The position numbers were made by a program, and so were the translations under genes. Shown here one piece after another: positions 41,356-50,202 of a stretch of 64,000 nucleotides of DNA. The DNA is from an uncultured Lachnospiraceae bacterium (GTDB lineage: Bacteria; Bacillota; Clostridia; Lachnospirales; Lachnospiraceae): the NCBI GenBank assembly GCA_947626775.1, contig CANQTL010000016.1, positions 1 through 64,000 on the forward strand, written 5' to 3'. Every line of letters begins with the position of its first letter. The first letter of the stretch is position 1. The notes under the pieces were generated by a model. That model did no database searches. It was not told the origin of the DNA and was given only the letters and a program-made list of their open reading frames with translations.

Positions 41356-42966
41356 ATGTACAGGATTATGCTGGCGGACGATGAAGGTATCGTCATCGAT
41401 TCGCTCAAATTTATCATCGAGAAGGAATTCGGCAGCGAATGTATGGTGGAGTATGCCAAGACCGGCAGGAGCGTGATCGAGCTGGCAGAGCGCTACAGGC
41501 CGGACATCGCCGTCATGGATATCCAGATGCCGGGCATCAACGGCATCGAGGCCATGAAGGAGATCAAGGCGACTAACAGAAACATCGTCTTTATCGTCAT
41601 GTCCGCTTACGACAAGTTCGATTACGCCAAGGAAGCCATCAGCCTGGGCGTGATGGAGTACATCACGAAGCCGATGGAGAAGACGCGGATCGTAGCCGCT
41701 CTCAGAAAAGCGATGGAGCAGATCGACAGAGAGAGGGAGAAGCGGAGCAACGATCTCCTTATCCGGGAGAAGCTGGAGAACGTGGTTCCTATTATAGAGA
41801 GCGGTCTGATTTACGACATTCTGCTGCAGGAGCATTTTACCGAGGATATCGACAGCTACAGAGAACTTCTGGGTATCAGTCAGGATCACGCGTACATGGC
41901 CGCCGTAGTATGCGGCGAGATGCAGGATGGCAGTCATATGACCAACGCGGTGGGGAGCAGCGTGCGTATCAGCCGTCACGAGCAGGAGGTCCGGGAAGCG
42001 TTGAAGGAAGGGTTCCCGGGATGCATTGCCGGTCCGGTTATGGCGAATAAGATTGCCGTTCTGGTTCCCAGCGACGCGGAAACCATGGACTACAACCAGC
42101 GGATCGAGCTGATCGAAAAGTCGCGCGCGATGATTCGGAAGCTGCGCGGGGAGACGACCATCCGGTTCCGTATCGGTATCGGTTCGATCCGGCATATGCG
42201 GGAGGTAAAGGATTCCTACTCGGAGGCGCTCGACGCGCTTGTGCGCACGACGGGAAGCGTGGCGCATGCGGATGATCTGCCGATCCGCTGCGAGTACGGC
42301 GGCGATTATCCGATCCACCTCGAGAAGCGTCTGTTCGAGGAGGTCAAAAACGGAGAGCCAAACCGCGCCGTGCTGACTGCGGAGGAGTTTTTTGACTGGA
42401 TGGCGGCCAACAGCCCGGACGATCTGATGGTCATTCGGCTGAAAGTGCTGGAGTTTGTTCTGTGGGCGGAGCACATCGCCTATGAGAGCGGCGGCATGAC
42501 GTATGAGTTCAACACCCGCAGCGAATATCTGCCGGAGGTGATGAACGCCGCCGGCGCGGCGGCCCTGAAGAGCTGGTTTCTGATGAAGGTGAGCGAAGCG
42601 TGCCAGAATGTCCTGCACAAGGCGTCCGAAAAATCCGTCAGCCAGGTGGAGACGGCGAAAGAGTATATCAGGGATCACTACAGCCGGGATATTTCGCTGG
42701 ACGATGTATCGCGCAGGGTGAACATCAGCCCCTACTATTTCAGCAAGATCTTTAAGGAGGAGACGGGGGAGGGCTTCGTGGAATATCTCACGGGCATCCG
42801 CATGGACAAGGCCAGAGAACTGCTCTCCACCACGGATCTCTCCATGAAGGAGATCGGCGCCATGGTGGGATACGCTGACCCCAATTACTTCAGCAGATCG
42901 TTCAAGAAGAATGTGGGCGTGACGCCGACGGAGTACAAGACGGAAGGGAGTGCGGAACAGAAATGA
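41356..42966 (+). CDS. YesN-type response regulator with AraC DNA-binding domain
   Basis: A 536-residue regulator. Receiver domain (1-120) with D9 in L-A-D-D-E and the phosphorylation site D55 in I-A-V-M-D-I-Q-M-P. A long middle region (about 130-420) follows, and a C-terminal AraC-type pair of HTH motifs (Y-I-R-D-H-Y-S-R-D-I-S-L-D-D-V and M-K-E-I-G-A-M-V-G-Y-A-D-P-N-Y-F-S-R). It begins 22 nt after the kinase and overlaps the next binding-protein gene by 4 nt (ATGA). Likely activates the monosaccharide transport genes downstream. Confidence 0.94.
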   Translation: MYRIMLADDEGIVIDSLKFIIEKEFGSECMVEYAKTGRSVIELAERYRPDIAVMDIQMPGINGIEAMKEIKATNRNIVFIVMSAYDKFDYAKEAISLGVMEYITKPMEKTRIVAALRKAMEQIDREREKRSNDLLIREKLENVVPIIESGLIYDILLQEHFTEDIDSYRELLGISQDHAYMAAVVCGEMQDGSHMTNAVGSSVRISRHEQEVREALKEGFPGCIAGPVMANKIAVLVPSDAETMDYNQRIELIEKSRAMIRKLRGETTIRFRIGIGSIRHMREVKDSYSEALDALVRTTGSVAHADDLPIRCEYGGDYPIHLEKRLFEEVKNGEPNRAVLTAEEFFDWMAANSPDDLMVIRLKVLEFVLWAEHIAYESGGMTYEFNTRSEYLPEVMNAAGAAALKSWFLMKVSEACQNVLHKASEKSVSQVETAKEYIRDHYSRDISLDDVSRRVNISPYYFSKIFKEETGEGFVEYLTGIRMDKARELLSTTDLSMKEIGAMVGYADPNYFSRSFKKNVGVTPTEYKTEGSAEQK

Positions 42967-44015
42967 CCAGAAAGATGATCGCGGTGCTCCTGGCACTGTC
43001 GCTTTTGTCTGGCAGCGTAGCCTGCGGGCGGACGGAGGCAGAGGAGGAGACGCAGAGCGCGGAACCGGACCGGGTGCAGATTGGTATGAGTTTCGACTCT
43101 TTTGTGATCGAGAGATGGCAGCGGGACCGGGACGTATTCGTGTCCGTGGCCAAGGAGCTGGGGGCGGAAGTCAACGTGCAGAACGCCAACGGAGATATCG
43201 AGGAGCAGAAGAGACAGATCGACTATTTTATCAAGAAGGGCATGGATGTGATCGTCATTGTCTGCATCGACTCCGACGCGCTCAAGGAATCCGTGAAAAA
43301 AGCCAAGGAGAAAGGGATCCGAATCGTCGCCTATGACCGCCTGATCAAAGATGCGGACATCGACCTGTATATTTCGTTCGACAACGCCATGGTGGGGCGG
43401 ATGATGGGAGAGGGCCTTGTCGCCGCCGGCGTAAGCGGCGGGAAAGTGTTGATGCTGGGCGGTTCCCTTGCGGACAGCAACGTCCCGATGGTGGAGGAAG
43501 GTTTTCGCGAGGTGATGCGGGAACACGGCGTGACGATCGCGGACAGTATGCATGCGGAGGGGTGGCGGGCAGAGCTGGCGGCGGCGTATCTCTATGAGCA
43601 CAGCGCCAAGCTGGAGGACATAGACGCCATCATGTGCGGTAACGATGATCTGGCGACGCAGGCGGTGCGCGTGCTGGCGGAGAACCGTATGGCGGGCGAT
43701 ATCCCGGTGGTGGGACAGGACGCCGATCTGGCGGCCTGCCAGCGGATTGTGGAGGGCACGCAGGTCATGACCGTGTACAAGCCGGTAGAGCGTCTGGCGA
43801 CCAGAGCCGCCAGAGCTTCCGTCGCTCTGGCCGAAGGGCGGCCTCTCGAGGGGGAGGATGTCACGATGATGGAGAACGGCGGCTATGAGGTGCCTTATAT
43901 CGGGCTGGAGCCTGTGAGCGTCGACAGGGACAATATCGACGAGGTGATTATCGGGAGCGGCTTTCATCTGAAAGAGGACGTCTATCTGAACGTGCCGGAG
44001 AAGATGCCGCGGTGA
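42963..44015 (+). CDS. xylose-type sugar-binding lipoprotein
   Basis: A 350-residue periplasmic-binding protein of the XylF/RbsB type. Signal peptide with lipobox S-V-A-C (C near residue 20). Key segments are I-E-E-Q-K-R-Q-I-D-Y-F-I, G-I-R-I-V-A-Y-D-R-L-I and V-G-Q-D-A-D-L-A-A-C-Q. Its start overlaps the response-regulator stop, so it belongs to the sensory operon; the binding protein for the transporter itself follows separately at 44190. It may feed the transporter with a second sugar or take part in sensing. Confidence 0.88.
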   Translation: MTRKMIAVLLALSLLSGSVACGRTEAEEETQSAEPDRVQIGMSFDSFVIERWQRDRDVFVSVAKELGAEVNVQNANGDIEEQKRQIDYFIKKGMDVIVIVCIDSDALKESVKKAKEKGIRIVAYDRLIKDADIDLYISFDNAMVGRMMGEGLVAAGVSGGKVLMLGGSLADSNVPMVEEGFREVMREHGVTIADSMHAEGWRAELAAAYLYEHSAKLEDIDAIMCGNDDLATQAVRVLAENRMAGDIPVVGQDADLAACQRIVEGTQVMTVYKPVERLATRAARASVALAEGRPLEGEDVTMMENGGYEVPYIGLEPVSVDRDNIDEVIIGSGFHLKEDVYLNVPEKMPR

Positions 44016-44189
44016 CAAGGATAGCACATTGTTGTGATGTGGGGCGATCGGGAACAAAAAAATGCTAGCGTTGACTGTTCGCTGTCACAGGAAACGACGA
44101 AAATTTGAAGAAGTCCGTAAATTATTCCTATCGTTTTTGTGTTAGCATTTCACTGTAAACCAATATACATTCACTAGGGAGGTATCAGA
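44016..44189 (+). promoter_or_regulatory. control region before the monosaccharide transporter
   Basis: The 174-nt gap holds AATGCTA (44061-44067) and its inverse TAGCATT (44143-44149), about 75 nt apart, and a TTGACT near 44070. No convincing sigma-A promoter pair was seen, which fits a promoter dependent on the AraC-type regulator encoded upstream. Confidence 0.4.
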
Positions 44190-45362
44190 ATGAAAAGAAA
44201 AGTACTTAGTATGATTCTCGCAGCTTCCATGCTTGCGGCAGTTCTGACTGGCTGCGGCGGCGGGAATGCGTCTGCGCCTGCGGCTGACAACGCGGCTGCT
44301 GAGACGGAGACGGAGGCTCCTGCGGACACGGAAGCGGAAGCGCCTGCAGACACGGAGGCGGAGGCTGAGGCCCCTGCGGCAGAGGGCGGCAAGATCGGCG
44401 TTTCCATGCCTACCAAGGATCTGCAGAGATGGAATCAGGACGGCGACAACATGAAGAAGGAGCTGGAGGCTTCCGGCTACGAAGTAGATCTTCAGTACGC
44501 GTCCAATGACGTGGCGACTCAGGTTTCCCAGATCGAGAATATGATCAGCTCCGGCTGCCAGGTTCTCGTCATCGCGGCGATCGAGGGCGACTCTCTCGGC
44601 ACCGTTCTGGAGCAGGCGAAAGAAGCCAATATCCAGGTAATCGCATACGACCGTCTGATCCTGAACACCGATGCGGTCAGCTACTATGCTACCTTCGATA
44701 ACTACAAGGTAGGCGCGACGCAGGGTCAGTATATCATCGACCAGCTGAAGCTGGACAGCGAGGCGGGCCCGTTCAATCTGGAGATCGTAGCGGGCGATCC
44801 CGGCGATAACAACGCAAGATTCTTCTATGGCGGCGCTATGGATCTGCTGCAGCCTTACATCGACGAGGGCAAGCTGGTTGTCAAGTCCGGTCAGACGTCC
44901 TTTGAGGACACCGCGACGCAGGCGTGGGCAACTGAGACAGCACAGTCCAGAATGGATGCGATCATCGCCGCGAACTATGCGGACGGCACGAAGCTGGATG
45001 CGGTTCTGTGCTCCAATGACTCTACGGCTCTTGGCGCTACGAACTCTCTCGAGGCGAACTACACGGGCGACTGGCCGATCATCACGGGTCAGGACTGCGA
45101 TATCGCGAACGTGAAGAACCTGATTGCAGGCAAACAGGCCATGTCCGTATTCAAGGATACCCGCACCCTGGCGTCCAAGGTGGTAGAGATGGTAGACGCT
45201 ATCATGAAGGGCGGCGAGGCTCCGGTCAACGATACGGAATCCTATGACAACGGCACGGGCATCATTCCTTCTTTCCTGTGCGATCCCGTATTCGCGGATG
45301 TGAACAACTACAAAGAGCTGCTGATCGATTCCGGTTACTACACCGAGGCTGATCTTCAGTAA
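44190..45362 (+). CDS. chvE: multiple monosaccharide ABC transporter, binding lipoprotein
   Basis: A 390-residue ChvE-type binding lipoprotein. Lipobox L-T-G-C near residue 24, a Thr/Glu/Ala-Pro linker (about 30-65), then I-G-V-S-M-P-T-K-D-L-Q-R-W. Further on are V-I-A-Y-D-R-L-I and G-Q-D-C-D-I-A-N-V-K, which contact sugars in this family. GGGAGG precedes the ATG. Followed after a GC hairpin by the ATPase and permease genes. Expected ligands are monosaccharides such as xylose, glucose or galactose; the exact one is not readable. Confidence 0.92.
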   Translation: MKRKVLSMILAASMLAAVLTGCGGGNASAPAADNAAAETETEAPADTEAEAPADTEAEAEAPAAEGGKIGVSMPTKDLQRWNQDGDNMKKELEASGYEVDLQYASNDVATQVSQIENMISSGCQVLVIAAIEGDSLGTVLEQAKEANIQVIAYDRLILNTDAVSYYATFDNYKVGATQGQYIIDQLKLDSEAGPFNLEIVAGDPGDNNARFFYGGAMDLLQPYIDEGKLVVKSGQTSFEDTATQAWATETAQSRMDAIIAANYADGTKLDAVLCSNDSTALGATNSLEANYTGDWPIITGQDCDIANVKNLIAGKQAMSVFKDTRTLASKVVEMVDAIMKGGEAPVNDTESYDNGTGIIPSFLCDPVFADVNNYKELLIDSGYYTEADLQ

Positions 45363-45378
45363 GTAAAAAGCTATCACT

Positions 45379-45406
45379 GGCAGGCGGGGACAAGTACCCG
45401 CCTGCC
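45379..45406 (+). other. processing/attenuation hairpin between binding protein and ATPase genes
   Basis: GGCAGGCGGG (45379-45388) and CCCGCCTGCC (45397-45406) form a perfect 10-bp stem with an 8-nt loop and no T-run. Such hairpins after binding-protein genes usually stabilise the upstream message so that more binding protein than transporter is made. Confidence 0.65.
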
Positions 45407-45487
45407 ATCTTCTGAACGCGGCGGGCCGGGAAGAACCGCCGTACGTTTTGAGGGTATTGCGGAAATAGCAGGTTGGGAGGAATAGAG

Positions 45488-47026
45488 TTGGCGAAAATAT
45501 TGCTGGAAATGAAAAATATAACCAAAACATTCCCCGGCGTGAAAGCGCTCGACAACGTGAATTTGAAGGTGGAGGAAGGCGAAATCCACGCGCTGGTCGG
45601 TGAGAACGGCGCCGGCAAATCCACTCTGATGAATGTTTTAAGCGGAATCTATCCGTACGGTACCTATACGGGCGATATCGTGTATGACGGCGAGGTGTGC
45701 CGCTTCAATACGATCAAGGACAGCGAGAGCAGGGGAATCGTCATTATCCATCAGGAACTGGCGCTGATCCCCTATATGACGATCGCGGAGAATATGTTTC
45801 TCGGCAACGAGCGGGGGAGCAAATACAAGATTGACTGGAATGAAACGAACAGCAGAGCGGGAGAACTGTTGAAGACGGTAGGTCTGAAGGAACCCCCGCA
45901 GACGCTCATTAAAGATATAGGCGTGGGCAAGCAGCAGCTTGTCGAGATTGCCAAGGCGCTTGCGAAGAACGCAAAGCTCCTGATCCTCGACGAACCCACG
46001 GCGTCTCTGAACGAGGAGGACTCCAGGGCGCTTCTGGAGCTGCTGCTGAGATTCAAGAAAGAGGGGATGACGTCCATCATCATCTCCCACAAACTGAACG
46101 AGGTCTCCTATGTGGCGGATACGATTACGGTTATCCGCGACGGCGCGACGATTGAGACGCTGGACAAGGAGAAGGACGATATCAGCGAGAGCCGTATCAT
46201 CAAAGGTATGGTGGGGCGCGAACTCTCCGACCGTTTTCCCAGGAGGGAGCCTCATATCGGCGACGTCATGCTGGAGGTCAGGGACTGGAACGTTTACCAT
46301 CCGCTCTACTCGGAGAGGAAGGTCGTCGACAACGTCAGCATTAACGTCAGAAAGGGAGAGGTGTTAGGCATCTCCGGGCTGATGGGCGCAGGGCGCACCG
46401 AGCTGGCCATGAGTCTGTTTGGCAGAAGCTACGGGGAGAAAATCAGCGGAAAGATTCTTATCAAGGGCGAGGAAGTGCAGCTTCACTCCGTGCAGGACGC
46501 CATCCGCCACAAGCTGGCGTATGTGACCGAGGACCGCAAGGGCAACGGCCTGATCCTGAGCAATCCGATCAAGATCAATACGACGCTCGCCAATCTGGAT
46601 GCGGTCAGCAGCCATTCGGTGATCGACAAGGACCGGGAATATGAGGTGGCGGTCGAGTACAAGGAGAAGCTGAAGACGAAATGCCCTACCGTGGAACAGA
46701 ACGTGGGGAACCTGAGCGGCGGCAATCAGCAGAAGGTTCTGCTGGCCAAGTGGATGTTCGCCGATCCGGACGTTCTGATTCTGGATGAGCCGACCCGGGG
46801 AATTGACGTCGGCGCGAAGTATGAAATCTACTGCATTATCAATCAGCTGGCAGCAGAGGGCAAATCAGTCATCATGATTTCCTCGGAGATGCCGGAGATT
46901 CTCGGCATGTGCGACAGAATCTATGTCATGAACGAGGGCAGGATCGTCGGCGAGCTGTCCGGCAGCGAGGCCACACAGGAACTTATCATGTCGCATATAT
47001 TAAAAGCCGGCAGTAAAGGAGAATAG
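45488..47026 (+). CDS. mmsA: multiple monosaccharide ABC transporter, ATP-binding protein
   Basis: A 512-residue double ATPase of the sugar CUT2 type. First Walker [10 protein letters not shown], with signature-like region [10 protein letters not shown]; second half with a degenerate Walker A (G-L-M-G-A-G-R-T-E) and signature L-S-G-G-N-Q-Q-K, as usual in this family. TTG 45488 is taken as start because GGGAGGAA lies 6-7 nt upstream and the frame's earlier TTG (45473) precedes that site. Three nucleotides separate its stop from the permease gene. Confidence 0.93.
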   Translation: MAKILLEMKNITKTFPGVKALDNVNLKVEEGEIHALVGENGAGKSTLMNVLSGIYPYGTYTGDIVYDGEVCRFNTIKDSESRGIVIIHQELALIPYMTIAENMFLGNERGSKYKIDWNETNSRAGELLKTVGLKEPPQTLIKDIGVGKQQLVEIAKALAKNAKLLILDEPTASLNEEDSRALLELLLRFKKEGMTSIIISHKLNEVSYVADTITVIRDGATIETLDKEKDDISESRIIKGMVGRELSDRFPRREPHIGDVMLEVRDWNVYHPLYSERKVVDNVSINVRKGEVLGISGLMGAGRTELAMSLFGRSYGEKISGKILIKGEEVQLHSVQDAIRHKLAYVTEDRKGNGLILSNPIKINTTLANLDAVSSHSVIDKDREYEVAVEYKEKLKTKCPTVEQNVGNLSGGNQQKVLLAKWMFADPDVLILDEPTRGIDVGAKYEIYCIINQLAAEGKSVIMISSEMPEILGMCDRIYVMNEGRIVGELSGSEATQELIMSHILKAGSKGE

Positions 47027-47029
47027 GAT

Positions 47030-48220
47030 ATGAACAGTATAAAAATCTCAGATTTTGTAAAAAAATATACCATGATCATCGTGCTGATCGTGATAACGGC
47101 ACTTTTTGCATGGCGTACGGACGGTGCGATCCTGCTGCCGATGAACGTCAGCAATCTGATTTCCCAGAATGCCTACGTGTTTATACTGGCGACCGGTATG
47201 CTGCTGTGTATTCTGACGGGAGGCAACATCGATCTTTCCATCGGCTCCGTCGTCTGCTTCGTCGGAGCGATCGGCGCGGTGCTGATGGTCAATATGCACG
47301 TCAATATGTGGGTTGCAATTCTTGTCATGTTTGTTGTGGGTACGCTGATCGGCGCGTTCCAGGGTTTCTGGATCGCTTACGTGAGGATCCCTCCCTTCAT
47401 CGTGACGCTGGCCGGTATGCTCGCCTTCCGCGGGCTCAGCAACGTGGTGCTGAACGGTATGACGATTTCCATCAAGGAGTGCGAGAGCTTCGTCAATCTG
47501 TTCGGCGGCGGCGCGAACTGCTACATACCGGATTTCTTTGGCGGCGGTACGCTCAATATCACCTGTATTCTGGCGGGCGTCGCAGCGACGGTGATCTTCG
47601 TTGCCCTGCAGTGCAAGAACAGGGTGACGAGAGCCAAAAAAGGCTATGAGAATACGGGCATGGCGGTCTGGCTGTGCAAGGTCGTCCTGCTCTCCGCCGT
47701 TATTCTTGCCTTCACTTACAAGCTGGCGCAGCACAAAGGTATTCCGAGCGTGCTGATCTGGGTGGCGGTGGTCATCCTGGTATATGGCTACATTACCTCC
47801 AATACCACTCTGGGACGCCATTTCTATGCGGTGGGCGGCAATGAGAAGGCCACAAGGCTTTCCGGTATCAACACCAACCGGGTGTACTTTATCGCATACA
47901 CCAACATGGGCTTCCTGGCGGCGCTGGCCGGTATGGTCACGATTGCGCGCATGACTTCCGCGCAGCCGACTTACGGACAAAACTATGAGATGGACGCGAT
48001 CGGTTCCTGCTTTATCGGCGGCGCCTCCGCGTACGGCGGCATCGGTACGGTCCCGGGCGTTATCGTGGGCGCGGTGCTGATGGGTGTGATCAACCTGGGC
48101 ATGTCCCTGATGGGCGTGGATCAGAACTGGCAGAAGGTAGTCAAAGGTCTCGTGCTCTTAGCGGCTGTCATCTTTGATATCGTGTCCAAGAGGGGCGGCA
48201 AACTGATCGCCAAGAACTAA
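47030..48220 (+). CDS. mmsB: multiple monosaccharide ABC transporter, permease
   Basis: A 396-residue CUT2-type permease with about ten helices. G-G-N-I-D-L-S-I-G-S (about 64-73) and A-V-G-G-N-E-K-A-T-R-L-S-G-I are family hallmarks, the latter being the coupling loop to the ATPase. Last gene of the transport operon; a good terminator follows at 48280-48311. Confidence 0.94.
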   Translation: MNSIKISDFVKKYTMIIVLIVITALFAWRTDGAILLPMNVSNLISQNAYVFILATGMLLCILTGGNIDLSIGSVVCFVGAIGAVLMVNMHVNMWVAILVMFVVGTLIGAFQGFWIAYVRIPPFIVTLAGMLAFRGLSNVVLNGMTISIKECESFVNLFGGGANCYIPDFFGGGTLNITCILAGVAATVIFVALQCKNRVTRAKKGYENTGMAVWLCKVVLLSAVILAFTYKLAQHKGIPSVLIWVAVVILVYGYITSNTTLGRHFYAVGGNEKATRLSGINTNRVYFIAYTNMGFLAALAGMVTIARMTSAQPTYGQNYEMDAIGSCFIGGASAYGGIGTVPGVIVGAVLMGVINLGMSLMGVDQNWQKVVKGLVLLAAVIFDIVSKRGGKLIAKN

Positions 48221-48279
48221 CTGATCGGAAGAGCGGCGGACCGCACCGGTCGGGACAGATGACAAAACGGCATTTTCGG

Positions 48280-48311
48280 ACTCCGGCGTTTTCATGCGCC
48301 GGAGTTTTCTT
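48280..48311 (+). terminator. terminator of the monosaccharide transporter operon
   Basis: ACTCCGGCG (48280-48288) and CGCCGGAGT (48297-48305) form a perfect 9-bp stem, followed by TTTTCTT. Confidence 0.9.
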
Positions 48312-48378
48312 GTCGTGCGCCCGGCGGCGCACGTTTCTAAACACTTTCTAAACACTTATGAAATTTTTGTGTATTTTA

Positions 48379-48407
48379 TTGACATTAAAATTATTTTGGT
48401 TGATGAT
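48379..48407 (+). promoter_or_regulatory. promoter of the ABC exporter pair
   Basis: Consensus TTGACA (48379-48384), 17 nt, GATGAT (48402-48407). Confidence 0.55.
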
Positions 48408-48450
48408 AAAAGGTAACGGCAAATAAAGGCAAAAGAGAGTAGGGATTTTT

Positions 48451-50202
48451 ATGATCAAAACGTTGGCGGCGCAGATTGGGGAGTTTAAGCGGGAATCCGT
48501 TCTGACGCCGGTTTTTATGATTCTGGAGGTTGTCTTTGAAACCCTGATTCCTTTTCTGATGGCGTCCATCATCGACGACGGCGTGGAGGCGGGCAATATG
48601 CAGCACATCTATCTGGTGGGCGGCATGATGATCGCGATGGCTCTGTGCGGACTCTGGAGCGGCATCATGGGCGCCAAGTACGGCGCGAGGGCGTCCACGG
48701 GCTTTGCCAGAAATCTCAGGCAGGCGATGTTCGGAAATATACAGACTTTCTCATTTTCCAATCTGGACAAATTCAGCACGGCGGGTCTGGTGACGAGGAT
48801 GACCACGGATGTGACCAACATACAGATGGCGTACCAGATGCTCCTGCGCATGTGCTTCCGCGCGCCGATCAGCATGCTCTGTGCGATGGCGATGGCGTTC
48901 TTTATCAATGCGCAGCTGGCGTCCGTGTATCTGATCGCGGTGTTTCTTCTGGCGGTGGTGCTGTTCTTCCTGATCAGGCGGGCGATGAAATACTTCCAGC
49001 TGGCGTTTCCCAAGTACGATGAGCTGAATGCCTCCGTGCAGGAGAATGTCAGCGCGATCCGCGTGGTGAAGGCCTATGTGCGGGAGGATTACGAGACAGA
49101 TAAATTTAAGAAGGCGAGTCAGGGCATCTACGATATCTTTCTGAAGGCGGAGAAAAACGTCGTCCTGAATATGCCGGTCATGCAGCTGACGGTCTACAGC
49201 TGTATCCTGCTGATCAGCTGGATCGGCGCGAAACTGATCGTGCAGGATATCCTGAAGACGGGAGAACTGATGAGCCTGCTCGCCTACTGTATGAATATCC
49301 TGATGAATCTGATGATGATTTCCATGATCTTCGTCATGATGAGCATGAGTATGGCGAGCGCGCGGCGTGTCAGCGAGGTGCTGTGCGAGAAGAGCGATCT
49401 GACCGACCCGGAGGATCCTGTCCGCGAGGTGCCGGACGGCAGCATCGAGTTTCGGAACGTGGACTTTTCCTATTACGGCGACAGGGACAAGGCGGTGCTC
49501 CACGACATCAATCTGAAAATCAGAGCCGGCGAGACGATCGGTATTATCGGCGGTACAGGCAGCGCGAAAACCAGTCTGGTCAATCTGATCAGCCGGCTCT
49601 ACGACGTGACGTCCGGCGCCGTGCTGGTGGGCGGACACGATGTGCGCGAGTATGAGATGGAGAGTCTGCGCAATCAGGTCTCGGTAGTGCTGCAGAAGAA
49701 TGTGCTCTTCTCCGGCACGATTCTGGAGAATCTCAGATGGGGCGACGAGAACGCCACGGAGGAGGAGTGCAGGAGAGCCTGCCGTCTCGCCTGTGCGGAT
49801 GAGTTTATCGAAAGGCTGCCGCAGGGCTACAATACATACATCGAACAGGGCGGCACGAACGTGTCCGGCGGACAGAAGCAGAGACTGTGTATCGCGCGGG
49901 CGCTTCTCAAGAAGCCGAAGATCCTGATTCTGGACGACAGCACCAGCGCGGTGGACACGGCCACGGACGCCCGTATCCGAAAGGCGTTTGCGGAGGAGAT
50001 TCCGGAGACGACCAAGCTGATTATCGCGCAGCGTATCTCCAGCGTACAGCACGCGGACCACATCATCGTCATGGAGGACGGCTGTATCGACGGTTTTGGC
50101 ACGCATGAGGAATTGCTTGAGAATAACGAGATATACCGCGAGGTTTACGAGTCGCAGACCGGCGGCAGCGGAGATTTTGATGAAAAGGCGGGTGAAGCGT
50201 AA
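48451..50202 (+). CDS. heterodimeric ABC exporter, subunit with degenerate ATP site
   Basis: A 583-residue half-transporter: six membrane helices, then an ATPase domain. Walker A is G-G-T-G-S-A-K-T, with Ala in place of the usual Gly. The residue after Walker B is Asp (L-I-L-D-D-S-T-S) where the catalytic Glu is expected. The signature V-S-G-G-Q-K-Q-R is intact. This is the pattern of the non-hydrolysing site in heterodimeric exporters such as BmrCD or TM287/288. The stop overlaps the start of the partner gene (TAATG). Substrate unknown (drug, lipid or peptide). Confidence 0.93.
   Translation: MIKTLAAQIGEFKRESVLTPVFMILEVVFETLIPFLMASIIDDGVEAGNMQHIYLVGGMMIAMALCGLWSGIMGAKYGARASTGFARNLRQAMFGNIQTFSFSNLDKFSTAGLVTRMTTDVTNIQMAYQMLLRMCFRAPISMLCAMAMAFFINAQLASVYLIAVFLLAVVLFFLIRRAMKYFQLAFPKYDELNASVQENVSAIRVVKAYVREDYETDKFKKASQGIYDIFLKAEKNVVLNMPVMQLTVYSCILLISWIGAKLIVQDILKTGELMSLLAYCMNILMNLMMISMIFVMMSMSMASARRVSEVLCEKSDLTDPEDPVREVPDGSIEFRNVDFSYYGDRDKAVLHDINLKIRAGETIGIIGGTGSAKTSLVNLISRLYDVTSGAVLVGGHDVREYEMESLRNQVSVVLQKNVLFSGTILENLRWGDENATEEECRRACRLACADEFIERLPQGYNTYIEQGGTNVSGGQKQRLCIARALLKKPKILILDDSTSAVDTATDARIRKAFAEEIPETTKLIIAQRISSVQHADHIIVMEDGCIDGFGTHEELLENNEIYREVYESQTGGSGDFDEKAGEA

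Noticed and set aside
41299..42996. A 565-residue minus-strand frame opposite the AraC-type regulator
   Set aside because: Shadow frame: no start signals, composition typical of antisense of GC-rich genes.
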